Shown here piece by piece: positions 52,710 through 62,269 of a stretch of 64,000 nucleotides of DNA. Each line of letters starts with the position of its first letter. Positions within the stretch are counted from its first letter, which is position 1. The stretch is from an uncultured Lachnospiraceae bacterium (GTDB lineage: Bacteria > Bacillota > Clostridia > Lachnospirales > Lachnospiraceae), in the NCBI GenBank assembly GCA_910583895.1, contig CAJTYJ010000013.1, forward strand, positions 9,148 through 73,147, given 5' to 3'. Under the pieces are notes generated by a model. The model was given only the letters and a program-made list of their open reading frames with translations. It was not told where the DNA came from and ran no database searches. A program made the position numbers and the translations under genes.

Positions 52710-54299
52710 TTAGACCGTTCTATACAAAAAAATTTCATGATTTTTATTTGATCTGCCAATAACACGTCTATTTTTATGAAGTACAAAACATATTTCTTTT
52801 TCTTCATCACAAAAATAGTAATTCATATATCCACAATAAATTATAAGCTTTTCCCTGTTTATATCATATCGAACTGGTTTCTTTACATTCTCACTCGAAA
52901 ACAACTGAATTTTCAAGATCACATTATCCAATTCAGCTTCCCAGAATCTCTGCCCCCAATCGGAAAAACTTTTAACTTTATATTTTTTCAGTTCATTATT
53001 TTGATACTCCATTTCCGCACTTTGATAATATTCTATAATTGTATTTGCTACATTTAATATAGTTGTCTGCCAGTCATCCACTAGATCACAATCACAATCT
53101 GACAACAGATTAACCATATCATACATCATTTTTCCTCTTTTTAAAGAAACAATATCCATGACAGCTTCTTCATATTTTTTTAATTCATTAAAATAACCAT
53201 CAAAGTCTCTATTACTCTTAAAAATAATACTCAGATTATATAATTTATATCCTGTTCTTCCAAAAATTTTCACATACATTTTTTTGCTTAATTCATATAG
53301 AAATCTTTCAGATTCTTTTTCGTATATTTCCGAACTTTCCGGCGCTTTTCCAATCCTGTAATTTAGAGAATAAAATAAATGGTCTAATAATCGTTGTTCT
53401 ATAAATTCCAAATCTCTTGATATATTTTCCTGTCCAATATTTATCCCATATCCGAGACAAATTATTTCATGTAACATTTCCTGTGTTATAAGATGCATAA
53501 GTCCCAATTCCGTGTCTCCATCTTTCACCGTTATAAAAGTCTCTTCACAATTCATTATTGTTTCAATAACTGCTTTAATATTACAGGCATTTTCCTTGAA
53601 AAGCTTACTTACATCATTTCTTTTTATCCATTCTAAATAATCTGAATAGGGAAGTGTTCTTGACATTTGTTTTTCGGACTTCATCCAGGTCAAATTTGAA
53701 TATAGGTCAAAATATGACATTTCTTCTCCACTTTTCGCATCTATGAACGTTTCCGGCACATTCTTACACAATATTTTATTATAATTTCCAATTTCTTTTG
53801 ACAGATAATATTTAATATTACGAAATAATGTAATTCCATCTACAATTTTAATATTACTTCCTGAAAGCTTTCCCTGAAATAACTTAATCACAATTTCCTG
53901 CATTTCTTCTTCCAATTCAAAAGTATCATATTTCCCACTGTGAAACTTTTTGTATCCATTGGAATTTATTTTTTTACCATTTTCATAACCTGTAAAAATA
54001 CCATTCTTACTATATTCATATTTTGCCTTCTTCACCATATTATTTAAACATGGAAAAGAAAATACCACTTTTAATTTGCGATCTTTATGTTTATATTCTA
54101 TTTCATTTTCAACTAATCCTGCATCTAAAACATTTTCTGTATGGGACAGTTTATATTCTTCTTCCAATTCCACTATCCGCTTAGTTTCGCCTACTTTTTT
54201 ACCAACTTCCATAAACACTTCGTCCAATGCCGATTTATCACCTGACTGATATCGGATATAATTTTGATATAGTCTTTCCACATCTTTTGATTCTTTCAA
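52710..54299 (-). CDS. Large hypothetical protein (529 aa), possibly sigma-like N-terminus
   Basis: I do not recognise the family. The protein is AT-rich in coding, soluble and helical. The start (VERLYQNYIRYQSGDKSALDEVF) and a later DTFELEEEMQEIVIKLFQGKL stretch recall the region-2 layout of sigma-70-like proteins, but this is weak. The C-terminal 90 residues look beta-rich (YDINREKLIIYCGYMNYYFC). ATG is at 54299; the ribosome site is poor. The gene is intact, which is rare in this part of the element. It shares an 18-base block, and IIEYYQS, with the DUF5677 gene. Confidence 0.6.
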   Translation of the reverse strand: MKESKDVERLYQNYIRYQSGDKSALDEVFMEVGKKVGETKRIVELEEEYKLSHTENVLDAGLVENEIEYKHKDRKLKVVFSFPCLNNMVKKAKYEYSKNGIFTGYENGKKINSNGYKKFHSGKYDTFELEEEMQEIVIKLFQGKLSGSNIKIVDGITLFRNIKYYLSKEIGNYNKILCKNVPETFIDAKSGEEMSYFDLYSNLTWMKSEKQMSRTLPYSDYLEWIKRNDVSKLFKENACNIKAVIETIMNCEETFITVKDGDTELGLMHLITQEMLHEIICLGYGINIGQENISRDLEFIEQRLLDHLFYSLNYRIGKAPESSEIYEKESERFLYELSKKMYVKIFGRTGYKLYNLSIIFKSNRDFDGYFNELKKYEEAVMDIVSLKRGKMMYDMVNLLSDCDCDLVDDWQTTILNVANTIIEYYQSAEMEYQNNELKKYKVKSFSDWGQRFWEAELDNVILKIQLFSSENVKKPVRYDINREKLIIYCGYMNYYFCDEEKEICFVLHKNRRVIGRSNKNHEIFLYRTV

Positions 54300-54494
54300 T
54301 AATCAGTTCCTCCACAATTTTAAAATCTATCCACAATAATAATACATAATTTATACTTCTCTTTTTCAACTTAATCTTTCACCAGAATTTCCACACAACT
54401 CTATAGTCCCACATTTCCGCATCAATACCATACCAGCCAAACCAGGAACCAGTGATTTTCTGGCTCTTGATTTGGCTTTTGCTTGTCCTATGTA

Positions 54495-54765
54495 TCAATC
54501 ACTTTTAATATTTTCTAATATAAATGGATTTCTTTTTTCTCCAAGAGTTTTTATTTCAACTGCTGTACCTTTCATAGACGCTTATAATACGACTGCTCTA
54601 TCATGAACACGTTGATATTCCATTCTTTCATGTAATGGCATATTATTTAAAGATTTTGTATTTTTATTGATTCTGTTTAATTCTGTCATCGCTTTTCTCA
54701 CATATTTCCTGAAATGCTTCTGCATTATGTGGCAATAAATTATCTACAACTCTCATAAACTCCAT
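54495..54765 (-). pseudogene. Remnant of a small element gene
   Basis: GAGGAG and ATG 54765 open a frame MEFMRVVDNLLPHNAEAFQE that stops after 33 codons. A neighbouring frame continues MTELNRINKNTKSLNNMPLH and ERMEYQRVHDRAVVL, then a stop, then MKGTAVEIKTLGEKRNPFIL. At least two or three lesions separate the parts. The 850-base gap from 54300 to 55152 holds nothing else that I can support. Confidence 0.4.
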
Positions 54766-55100
54766 TCTCCTCAAAAATCTCTACAATTTACACATCACTC
54801 ATATCTTCTCTTTTTATTTTTTACATTACCCAAAATTTCCATAATCCTACAAAAAATATTCAAAAAAGAAACTTCAAAGCAAATTAACATCATTGCTCCA
54901 AGCCCCTATTCGCATTTTCTATATTCAATTTTTATCTCAACCTGATTTTCTTAACCTGTGTGTTATATGTTACATGTTGCTTATCGTTTATCAATTCTGT
55001 CAAAAAACAATCATACCGCCAAATATGATTCTTATATGCAAAACAGGAACTTATGTTCTTTATTTCACATCAAAAGAACATATGTTTGCATTTCAAGTGT

Positions 55101-55143
55101 AAAAAATACCAGCCATCATTATTTTTATTTCTTGATGACTGGT
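55101..55143 (-). terminator. Terminator of the DUF5677 gene
   Basis: ACCAGTCATCAA pairs with TGATGGCTGGT on the minus strand (one mismatch) around an A/T loop, followed by ATTTTTT. Confidence 0.75.
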
Positions 55144-55152
55144 TTATCATTC

Positions 55153-56121
55153 TTATTCTTTATTTTCATCCTCATCAGACGAAAAACTATCCTCAACACT
55201 CTGATAATATTCTATAATTTTATCAACCCATTTATGGAATGTAAAAACCGCTACTGTACTGTACCCATGAGGAAATACCGTAAAAAAACATTTTGTTATT
55301 TGTACCAGAGACATAGCCGAATGTACAGCCGATATTGCCATTCCCATATCACTTCTTCCTATAGGTATTGCTTTAGATGTATCCGCCCCCATCCTATACA
55401 TAGTACCTTGTGATGATGCATGAACTAATTTATTTACAAAACCATATTCTTTTCTCCAAAATCTTGTTTCTTCTCTGCACTTATTCTGTATGTAAGAAAA
55501 TGTAATAAATTTTTTATCCGAGTTTTTCAAACAATCTGCAGCTCTTGCCCAATCATATCCATCATCTGTATCTGCCGATTTTACAAATGCTTCTGCAACC
55601 TTTTCTCCATATTTTGAAATAAATGTAGCAATTACGCTTAGTTCATACAATGACCGCCATCTCGCATATGCTCCATCTGCATAACCATTCTTATTAAGAC
55701 ACATGATTTCCGCATATATTTGCAATGCTCTTCCATGTATATTCGCTAATGCATGATATAAATAACTGACTTCCTGTCCATGAGTTTCAATCACATAATC
55801 CCTGTATGACTCAGCAGATTCAATAATACATATGTATAACGCATCGGACGCAACAAAAGCCTCTCCCCATTTTTGATTTTGTCGTGCCAAAAATTCATCT
55901 GTAAAAGCTTTTTCCTTTGTTACTTTCTCATACATAATACTTTCTATAGTTTTTACAGAATCATCAGAAATCTGTTCCATCATTTTCGTATATGTATTAG
56001 ATACATTTTCCCGACTCCTCACTTCTTCCATCTGCTCTTCTGATGCACCATTTTCAATTTTTTCTTGTATTGTTTCTTTCATAGCTGTTTCAAATAACTC
56101 ATAAACAAAATCTTCTGCCAC
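55153..56121 (-). CDS. DUF5677 domain protein
   Basis: 322 residues. The first 90 residues are acidic and helical. The DUF5677-type part follows (about 115-290): HALANIHGRALQIYAEIMCL, GAYARWRSLYELSVIATFI and YGFVNKLVHASSQGT, with the R-x-L-x-E and H-A-S residues of the domain. The family is often found in mobile and defence regions; its function is not settled, and a HEPN-like helical fold is sometimes suggested. Translation starts at GTG behind GGAGGAGAATT. It stands alone with its own terminator. Confidence 0.75.
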   Translation of the reverse strand: MAEDFVYELFETAMKETIQEKIENGASEEQMEEVRSRENVSNTYTKMMEQISDDSVKTIESIMYEKVTKEKAFTDEFLARQNQKWGEAFVASDALYICIIESAESYRDYVIETHGQEVSYLYHALANIHGRALQIYAEIMCLNKNGYADGAYARWRSLYELSVIATFISKYGEKVAEAFVKSADTDDGYDWARAADCLKNSDKKFITFSYIQNKCREETRFWRKEYGFVNKLVHASSQGTMYRMGADTSKAIPIGRSDMGMAISAVHSAMSLVQITKCFFTVFPHGYSTVAVFTFHKWVDKIIEYYQSVEDSFSSDEDENKE

Positions 56122-56333
56122 AATTCTCCTCCATCATGATAATATATATATCATACCACACATCCCATCAACCTTCAAACAATATTAACTTGCCAAAGTA
56201 CAATCAAACCATCATCATCACCCTTTTTCGCAATTATAAGAAGAACCTGTGAAAAACTACAAATTTCCATCCTTGTCATCACCTCAAAAATATAGTATAA
56301 TTCAAGAAATCTAATCATCCAGGGGGCGATACA

Positions 56334-56833
56334 ATGAATACATTACCTGTAGAAGACATGAGCAAAACATATCTTGAGCATTCCATAGTGATCCATAATT
56401 TTGTCATCAAAATAGGAAATCAGATTAAAGACAGCTTATGCCGTGTTTTTGGCAACAGCGTGCAATATCAATGGCGTAAGAATGACGATAAAGTAGTCGT
56501 ACCTGATGTATCCATTATCTGTAATATGCGTGACAGAAAAAATGTATCATTTACTGGTATTCCCCGTTTTGTCATGGAAGTATTATCTGATTCCACTGAA
56601 TTTTATGACAGAAATGAGAAAATGCAGATTTACTGCAAAGTGGGCGTCTCTGAATACTGGATCGTTGATTGGCGAAAAAACAGGTTGAAATTTATCTGTT
56701 TGATTGGAAAAAGGATGATACACCTTACGCATATCTTTACAAAACAGTCACCGAGAACAACAAAGATGAACTTCAGATTGTTATGTTTCCTCACTTTAAA
56801 ATCACATTTGATGAATTATTTGATATCGAATAA
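56334..56833 (+). pseudogene. Uma2 family endonuclease-like (DUF820), frameshifted
   Basis: The frame carries the PD-(D/E)XK-like core of Uma2: YQWRKNDDKVVVPDVSIIC (catalytic Asp in VPDVS), PRFVMEVLSDST (E of E-x-L) and EYWIVDWRK. The run A6 at 56675-56680 breaks it; with seven A it would read DWRKKQVEIYLFDWKKDD and go on to FDELFDIE and a TAA at 56831, giving 166 residues, the full family length. A sequencing error or natural slippage would be enough to restore it. Confidence 0.7.
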
Positions 56834-57097
56834 ACACCAGTCCTTCTACCATCAGAGGGGCTGTTATTATCTGCTCCACATCATCCATTACAACGCCTTT
56901 ATCCGCCCAAATAAGCCACTCAATCCATTCACATGAGGATTTATCCATCCCACATCACAGACTGAAACAAAGCCGAATGACAGCGTTAAAACGTGGTATT
57001 ACACCATTACTTGAAAGAGGGATTTCATAGTCAAAATTCTCTTGATTTTTCTTTTAATGTATTCTATCAGCAACAACATTAATCAGGAGGTCTCATT

Positions 57098-57823
57098 ATG
57101 TCATATATACATAAAACTGTTTTAGATTCGATAAATTCATATAAAACTTTTTTGGAACAAAACATCAATAATCTTATTTCTCTTAATTTTAATACCGCAA
57201 ACATGAATTTGTTTTGTACTGGCGAATACAAATTATTTTCAATTATTGTTGAGAATGTACGTATGGACTTGAACTATTTGCTTGTATTAAATCCAAAATA
57301 TGATATGCTTGGATTTCCGTCTATAAAAAGAAATCTCCGCATCAGCATTGAGGCATACTACGATTTATTTAATCTTACAGCTGATAGATCATACATAAAT
57401 TTATTAGAATATCAATCTGTAAAAAATGCCACTCTTGACAATACAATAGTAAATACATATACTCCTTTTATTAACAGGAAAAAAATTAATATTAACAAAA
57501 GACCGTTAACCATTTCCGAAAAAGCAAATATAGCAAAAAACAAAAACCATTTGCGTTTAGATATATATGACTACTTCAAGGATATTGCAACCAGTTCTAA
57601 TTCCTATATACATCCTGATATCTTTGTCACAGATAATTACGATAGAGAAACTTTATTAAAATCGTTAATTATATGTGATTGTCAATTATTAGTATATGCT
57701 TTTGAATTAATAAACAATTTCGCCAAACAACAAAATGCGCCCTATATCTCAGCTATTAATCCTTATGTTGAATACAATAAACTTTATAACTACATAATGT
57801 CTGTTTATTGGATTTATTTATAA
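57098..57823 (+). CDS. Hypothetical protein (241 aa), DUF5677/HEPN-like helical pattern
   Basis: Not recognised with certainty. AGGAGG precedes the ATG. The protein is helical and AT-rich. It has RNLRISIEAYYDLFNL and YFKDIATSSNSYIHPDIF, similar in position to the R-x-x-x-E and S-x-x-H residues of DUF5677-like proteins, so the same fold is possible. The 265 bases before it, after the Uma2 remnant, hold no gene that I can support. It ends before a shared terminator. Confidence 0.6.
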   Translation: MSYIHKTVLDSINSYKTFLEQNINNLISLNFNTANMNLFCTGEYKLFSIIVENVRMDLNYLLVLNPKYDMLGFPSIKRNLRISIEAYYDLFNLTADRSYINLLEYQSVKNATLDNTIVNTYTPFINRKKININKRPLTISEKANIAKNKNHLRLDIYDYFKDIATSSNSYIHPDIFVTDNYDRETLLKSLIICDCQLLVYAFELINNFAKQQNAPYISAINPYVEYNKLYNYIMSVYWIYL

Positions 57824-57856
57824 TTCCAATAATTATTTTCTTATAGTACAAATCCA

Positions 57857-57892
57857 GTGCCTTTGACCTTCCACAATCAAAGGCACTTTTTT
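57857..57892. terminator. Terminator between the 57098 and 57901 genes
   Basis: GTGCCTTTGA and TCAAAGGCAC are exact complements around a 10-base loop, with T6 on the plus side and weaker T on the minus side. Confidence 0.85.
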
Positions 57893-57900
57893 AATTCAAA

Positions 57901-58534
57901 TCACTTCACAACACGTATATGACTTGTTTTCCCCAATTTCACAATATCGCCCGTCCGATTATTTTTCATAATGCCTGTTTCTTTATTCATTGTGTATATA
58001 GGAATCCCCATATCATCGCACCATTGTTCTGCTATCCCTTTACCAGTCTGTGCCCGATATATTGCACTCATAGCTGTAGTAAATTCAATGTAAGCATGTC
58101 TTAAGTCAGCATTCTCGTAATCCCATAACAATTCTGATAGTTTATCTCTGCCTATTGGTTTATCCCAATCCATATCCTTCAGAACTTGCATTGTGCAGAA
58201 ATAATTCTTTTCTCCCCACTTTGTACCTTTGTAATACTTATCTACCGGAAAAGTGGTTACGAAATTTCTCAATGTCAGATATCCGCAAACTGTAAATATT
58301 GCATCTATAAATTGAAATGTAATTTTTGATTCTTCTAATGATTGCTGATATTCTGTTCCCAGCTTATCATTCTCTCGTCTTACATCACGTAAAGAACAAA
58401 TGAATTTTATCCCACTCAACGCAATTTTCATTAAATCCGCCTGTGGATAACCAGCTATGTTTTTTTATGTTTTTATTTTTTTCTATCGTATTCAATACAA
58501 AAGTATGATATTGTCGATCCCAAATTTCATTCAT
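57901..58534 (-). pseudogene. Hypothetical protein with one-base shift in an A7 run
   Basis: From ATG 58534 a frame reads MNEIWDRQYHTFVLNTIEKN and stops soon after the A7 run at 58460-58466. With six A the text continues NIAGYPQADLMKIALSG and joins the 176-codon frame that ends IRVVK at 57901, giving 210 residues. The downstream part alone has an internal ATG at 58431. I do not recognise the family; late text is LRHAYIEFTTAMSAIYRAQT. The first ATG overlaps the stop of a 27-codon frame. Confidence 0.5.
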
Positions 58535-58614
58535 TTTGCTACTCTGTAAATACGATCCATCTCTTTATTTTTGTCTTCTTCTGTTGAATTAATTACTGCA
58601 AATTTATCACTCAT
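58531..58614 (-). CDS. Small ORF (27 aa) coupled to the next gene
   Basis: GAGGAG stands ahead of ATG 58614; the product MSDKFAVINSTEEDKNKEMD plus seven residues ends in AAATGAATG, overlapping the next start. It may be a leader or the start of a larger lost gene. It follows the clpX-like gene by about 10 bases. Confidence 0.35.
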   Translation of the reverse strand: MSDKFAVINSTEEDKNKEMDRIYRVAK

Positions 58615-58624
58615 ACATATCTCC

Positions 58625-59599
58625 TCATGCAATATTCTTGTTCTTATACACAATCACATCTTCTGTGCCATCAATCACACCAGAAGTCATAACAACCTTT
58701 TTCGCATCAGTTCTATCAGGAATAGAGAACATCACATTTCGCATTGCTTTTTCAATGATGCTTCGTAATCCTCGTGCGCCTATTTCCTTCTTAATTGCTA
58801 ATTCAGTAATCCTTTTCAGTGCATCTTCTTCAAATTCCAACTTTACACCATCCATAGCAAGTAATTCCTGATACTGTTTTGTTAGCGCATTTTTCGGCTC
58901 TATAAGTATCCTGACAAGATCAGCTTCAGATAACGGATTTAATGTTGTAATGACAGATAATCTACCGATCAATTCAGGCATAAGACCATATTTGACCAAA
59001 TCTTTCTGTTGCACATCCGATAAATTCAACGTATCCTTGGTTGGGACACCTTTAATATTAGCATTAAATCCAATAGGCTTACTATCCAAACCCTTATGTA
59101 CTATCTTTTCTAATCCATCAAAAGCACCGCCACAAATAAACAATATATTTGATGTATCAATATCCACACATTCAGCCTGTGGATGCTTTCTGCCACCAGA
59201 CAACGGAACTCTTGATACAGTACCCTCTATAATCTTCAGCAATGCCTGTTGAACACCTTCGCCTGAGACATCTCTTGAAATTGACGTATTTTCACCTTTT
59301 CTTGCTATCTTATCAATTTCATCTATGTAGACAATGCCTTTTTCAGCTAACTTATTATCGAAACCCGTATTCTGTAATAATGTCAGAAGAATGTTTTCCA
59401 CATCCTCGCCAACATATCCTGCCTCTGTCAATGTAGTTGCATCGGCGATTGCAAAAGGAACTCCCAAAAACTTAGTCAGACTTTGTGCTAAATATGTCTT
59501 TCCGCTTCCAGTAGAGCCCGATTCTGTCAACATAGGACTAACAAATTTTTCAAAAAAATATCCAGGCTGATTCCAGCCTGGAAAAATACCATCATACAC
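58625..59599 (-). pseudogene. ClpX-like ATPase, N-terminal part missing
   Basis: Walker A is GSTGSGKTYLAQSL, near residue 28 of this frame. Next come AGYVGEDVENIL (ClpX pore loop), Walker B as GIVYIDEIDKIAR, RDVSGEGVQQALLKIIEGT, GFNANIKGVP in place of the RKH loop region, and LMPELIGRLSVITTLNPL with the sensor arginines. All of the AAA+ core is intact. The zinc finger and the linker before Walker A are replaced by 25 unrelated residues that read through a terminator (59555-59586). A likely zinc-finger remnant is at 61829-61913. The protein probably is not made from this ATG. Confidence 0.7.
59555..59586. terminator. Strong bidirectional terminator at the clpX break
   Basis: CCAGGCTG and CAGCCTGG are exact complements around GATT, with T7 on the minus side and A5 before it. 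It ends the 61514-59688 gene block just where clpX sequence resumes. Confidence 0.85.
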
Positions 59600-59687
59600 A
59601 TCCCATTTTTAACAATTCATATTTTCTTCAAAAACCTCCCACCTATAATAATCTGTTTATCTCTTTATCATTTTCTTTATAACATGC

Positions 59688-60458
59688 TTACACCGTCTCC
59701 ATCTGTGTTTCTATCAAATACTTCATCTGCCTTCTAATTTCGTCCGCAAAGAATTTCGGCACATTCCCTCCAGGATAACCTCCGCAACATTCACAATCCA
59801 GAGATAGCTTTCCATTTTCATCAAAAAAGTTTAAAAAAACATTCCATGCAGACTTACCCGATTTAGATTTAACCGTAAGCTGAATCTGATCTCCAAATAC
59901 TTTAACATCTTTTACATCAGAGACATTTTCCGCTGCTCTCATCACTATATCCTCAAACTGCTCTTTTGTGATGTCCCCAACCTTATCTTTCCACTTTGGG
60001 AAAGAATCTATAATATCAGTAGCTCCCCATATACGAAGAAGTTCATCTACTGTCGAATGTTCAGACTCCCACAACCCCTTTTGCCTTTTTATCATCCATT
60101 TATCAAAAATTCCTTTCTTATAAGCCATATCAATTTTCTTCTGGTCGATATCCGTCAAATAATTTATTACCCTTACATCCTCTGGCAAATCTGTTTTTTC
60201 TGGAGCAGTTTCTACTATAGGTAGCGATTCTCGCTTAAATAAAGATGGCACCTTATTGAATGTCTCCTTAAGATCATCAATCATCTCTGGATTCTTTTTA
60301 ACATATACTATTCCTGCAATCCCAGCACCTATTGCTGCCGTAAAAGCCATTCCTTTAATAATCATCTTCTTTCTTTTTTTCGCACAATTTTCACATAAAC
60401 CATTCTTTGTTGCCTCATCCATTTCAATTCCACATTTTTTACATACAATCTTACCCAT
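59688..60458 (-). CDS. Zinc-ribbon membrane protein with extracytoplasmic-type domain
   Basis: 256 residues. A short zinc ribbon (CKKCG..CENCAKK, residues 5-27) precedes one membrane segment (about 34-51) and a large soluble region. Near the C-terminus is DCECCGGYPGGNVPKF, a second cysteine cluster. I do not recognise the family. GGAGG precedes the ATG at 60458; the ATG at 60473 is a poorer choice. The regulator-type gene stands directly upstream with a 57-base gap, so both may form one operon inserted in clpX. Confidence 0.6.
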   Translation of the reverse strand: MGKIVCKKCGIEMDEATKNGLCENCAKKRKKMIIKGMAFTAAIGAGIAGIVYVKKNPEMIDDLKETFNKVPSLFKRESLPIVETAPEKTDLPEDVRVINYLTDIDQKKIDMAYKKGIFDKWMIKRQKGLWESEHSTVDELLRIWGATDIIDSFPKWKDKVGDITKEQFEDIVMRAAENVSDVKDVKVFGDQIQLTVKSKSGKSAWNVFLNFFDENGKLSLDCECCGGYPGGNVPKFFADEIRRQMKYLIETQMETV

Positions 60459-60515
60459 GTACCCAACCTCCATATTCTTGTTTTTACGGCCAAAATATAA
60501 ATATCTTCCAAAGAA

Positions 60516-61514
60516 CTACTTGGCATTCCCATAATATTTCATTGCACCGCATATATAATCCATCAGCCTAACCTCATCCTTCATATCACCTTCCTGCTTA
60601 AACTGCAATTTCAACTTACTGATGATACCCTCCCCTTCAGCATAATTTTTATAACCGAACCATTTGCTTAAAAGCGCCATAAATTGTTCTAAACATCCTT
60701 TCACCTTTTCTTCTGAATAGTCCATACCAATACATTTTTCCAAATCTTCTATTGTGCTTTCACCTTCATCCAGAAAATGATTTATCTGGTAAACAAAAAT
60801 TGCATCCGCAATAAATTCAGGCAATCCTCTTCGAGTTCTTTTTTCAACATCCCGTATATATGTATCCACGGCCGCAAGAGAGTTCGCCTGTCCACTAAGG
60901 AATCTTCCCCAATCAACACCAAGAACCTCTACTGCAAAATACTTCAATTTTTCAACCTGTGCCTCAACCTTATCAGACTCCAATTCCTCTTCTGTATACC
61001 CATCAAACCCCCTATATATTTCAAACAGTTTTTCTTCTGCTGATTCATCAAATTTTTCCATAACTTTCCTTGTTTCATCAGAGTTCAGTTCCCTCCGTAA
61101 TTGCTCGGCCAAACCATGCAAATTACTTAACTGAAAGAAACTCTGAGACACAGCTTCTGTATTCAATTCTTTAAACACCTTAGCAACAGTAATGATGTCA
61201 TCGGCTTCCTGCCGCTTTCTCCTTGCTTCAAGGATTAACTCGTCAAACACATCGTTTTTATCAAATTTTCTTCCAACGAATAACTTGTTAATCCTTTTGG
61301 GTGCAGCACCAAGCTTCTTGAATAGTGATGCCATACATAATTTTTCAAGCCCCTCCTGATCATATAGCTTATAGCCTTTATGCTCCTTTCCTTTAGCATT
61401 AAAGCCTGCATTATCTTTTCTCTCCACTGGTGGAATGCTTTTTTCATATACGAATAAATCTTTTCGGCTCAAACCTGTATATTCCTCAATCTCTTTCACA
61501 CCATACATTTTCAT
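60516..61514 (-). CDS. MerR-type DNA-binding protein with long helical C-terminus
   Basis: 332 residues. The first 75 residues resemble a MerR winged helix (MYGVKEIEEYTGLSRKDLFVYE, then GYKLYDQEGLEKLCMASLFKKLGA). Next is a helical region of 250 residues, partly coiled coil, without a known ligand domain. GGGGAGGAAAAAAG precedes ATG 61514. The upstream 100 bases include a possible dyad AACGTTCCAAAGGAACGTT-like (CGTTCC/GGAACG near 61548-61562), which may be its operator. It lies in the block that separates the two clpX parts. Confidence 0.65.
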   Translation of the reverse strand: MKMYGVKEIEEYTGLSRKDLFVYEKSIPPVERKDNAGFNAKGKEHKGYKLYDQEGLEKLCMASLFKKLGAAPKRINKLFVGRKFDKNDVFDELILEARRKRQEADDIITVAKVFKELNTEAVSQSFFQLSNLHGLAEQLRRELNSDETRKVMEKFDESAEEKLFEIYRGFDGYTEEELESDKVEAQVEKLKYFAVEVLGVDWGRFLSGQANSLAAVDTYIRDVEKRTRRGLPEFIADAIFVYQINHFLDEGESTIEDLEKCIGMDYSEEKVKGCLEQFMALLSKWFGYKNYAEGEGIISKLKLQFKQEGDMKDEVRLMDYICGAMKYYGNAK

Positions 61515-61545
61515 CTTTTTTCCTCCCCAATATATCATACAACCG

Positions 61546-61564
61546 TTCCTTTGGAACGTTCAAG
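61546..61564. promoter_or_regulatory. Dyad, possible operator of the MerR-type gene
   Basis: CCGTTCCTTTGGAACG is nearly symmetric (CGTTCC, TTT, GGAACG) and stands about 35 bases before ATG 61514, as MerR sites do. Confidence 0.4.
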
Positions 61565-61623
61565 TCTTTTAAGGGAATTTTCATAAACTTTTTTCAATCC
61601 TCAACTCCACAAGTAATTCAGTA

Positions 61624-61660
61624 AAAAAGACACTTGGGCTAAATGCCTAAATGTCTTTTT
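61624..61660. terminator. Terminator after the recombinase-tail remnant
   Basis: AAAAAGACA.TTaGGC pairs with GCC.AAgTGTCTTTTT around TAAAT. T-runs are present on both sides. Confidence 0.75.
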
Positions 61661-61667
61661 CACTCTC

Positions 61668-61913
61668 TTATTCATCAAAATTCCACCGAACCTCAATCCT
61701 CCCATCCGGATACACACAGGCCCCTTTCACGAACCGCTCCCAGATCCCCTCCGACATCTCCCCCACATCCAGGAACGACCGCGCCACGTCCGCCCGCTCC
61801 CGTGCCTCTCCATCCGCGTCCTTCTCATCTCCAAATTGACCTTTTAATAGTCTATCTACTTCTGATTTTGTCTTACCACATATAAAACAAAATTCTTGTT
61901 TTTTATTTGCCAT
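61668..61913 (-). pseudogene. Chimera: ClpX zinc-finger start joined to a recombinase tail
   Basis: Residues 1-28 read FCFICGKTKSEVDRLLKGQF, the first half of the ClpX zinc finger (the second CxxC is missing). From about residue 30 (position about 61828) the text changes to EGIWERFVKGACVYPDGRIE and ends VRWNFDE, like the C-terminal end of a large serine recombinase. GC rises sharply at the same place (about 35 % before, above 60 % after). I take it as a fusion created by insertion or deletion, not as a working protein. Confidence 0.55.
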
Positions 61914-62037
61914 ATATATTCATTTCTGCTTATCCAAAAATTCTACACTTGTTAGCAATCGTCAGATTGCGAACAATGGCATGAGCTGCTTGCAGCGATT
62001 GCCAAACTGTCAGTAGACCATAGCTTTCCTGTAACTA

Positions 62038-62220
62038 TTAAATACCATCAAACGTATAATTAAGAAATGCATCATTACTTTGTTGCCGATACTCACAATT
62101 TTCAATATCACCTGGACAATCTCCTACATATTTGATATATGGACAATCCCCATTTGTACAACGAGCATTTCCATTTATAACAACAAAATCATCGCCATGT
62201 CTAATAAAACTTTGTTTCAT
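62038..62220 (-). CDS. Small cysteine-containing protein (60 aa)
   Basis: GGAGAAAATATAA precedes ATG 62220. Four cysteines in CTNGDCPYIKYVGDC and ENCEY could bind a metal. No membrane segment. I do not recognise it. The gene is intact between broken neighbours. Confidence 0.5.
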   Translation of the reverse strand: MKQSFIRHGDDFVVINGNARCTNGDCPYIKYVGDCPGDIENCEYRQQSNDAFLNYTFDGI

Positions 62221-62269
62221 TTATATTTTCTCCTTCTCCATATATGGGGAATCCCCCCCTAAAATCTGA

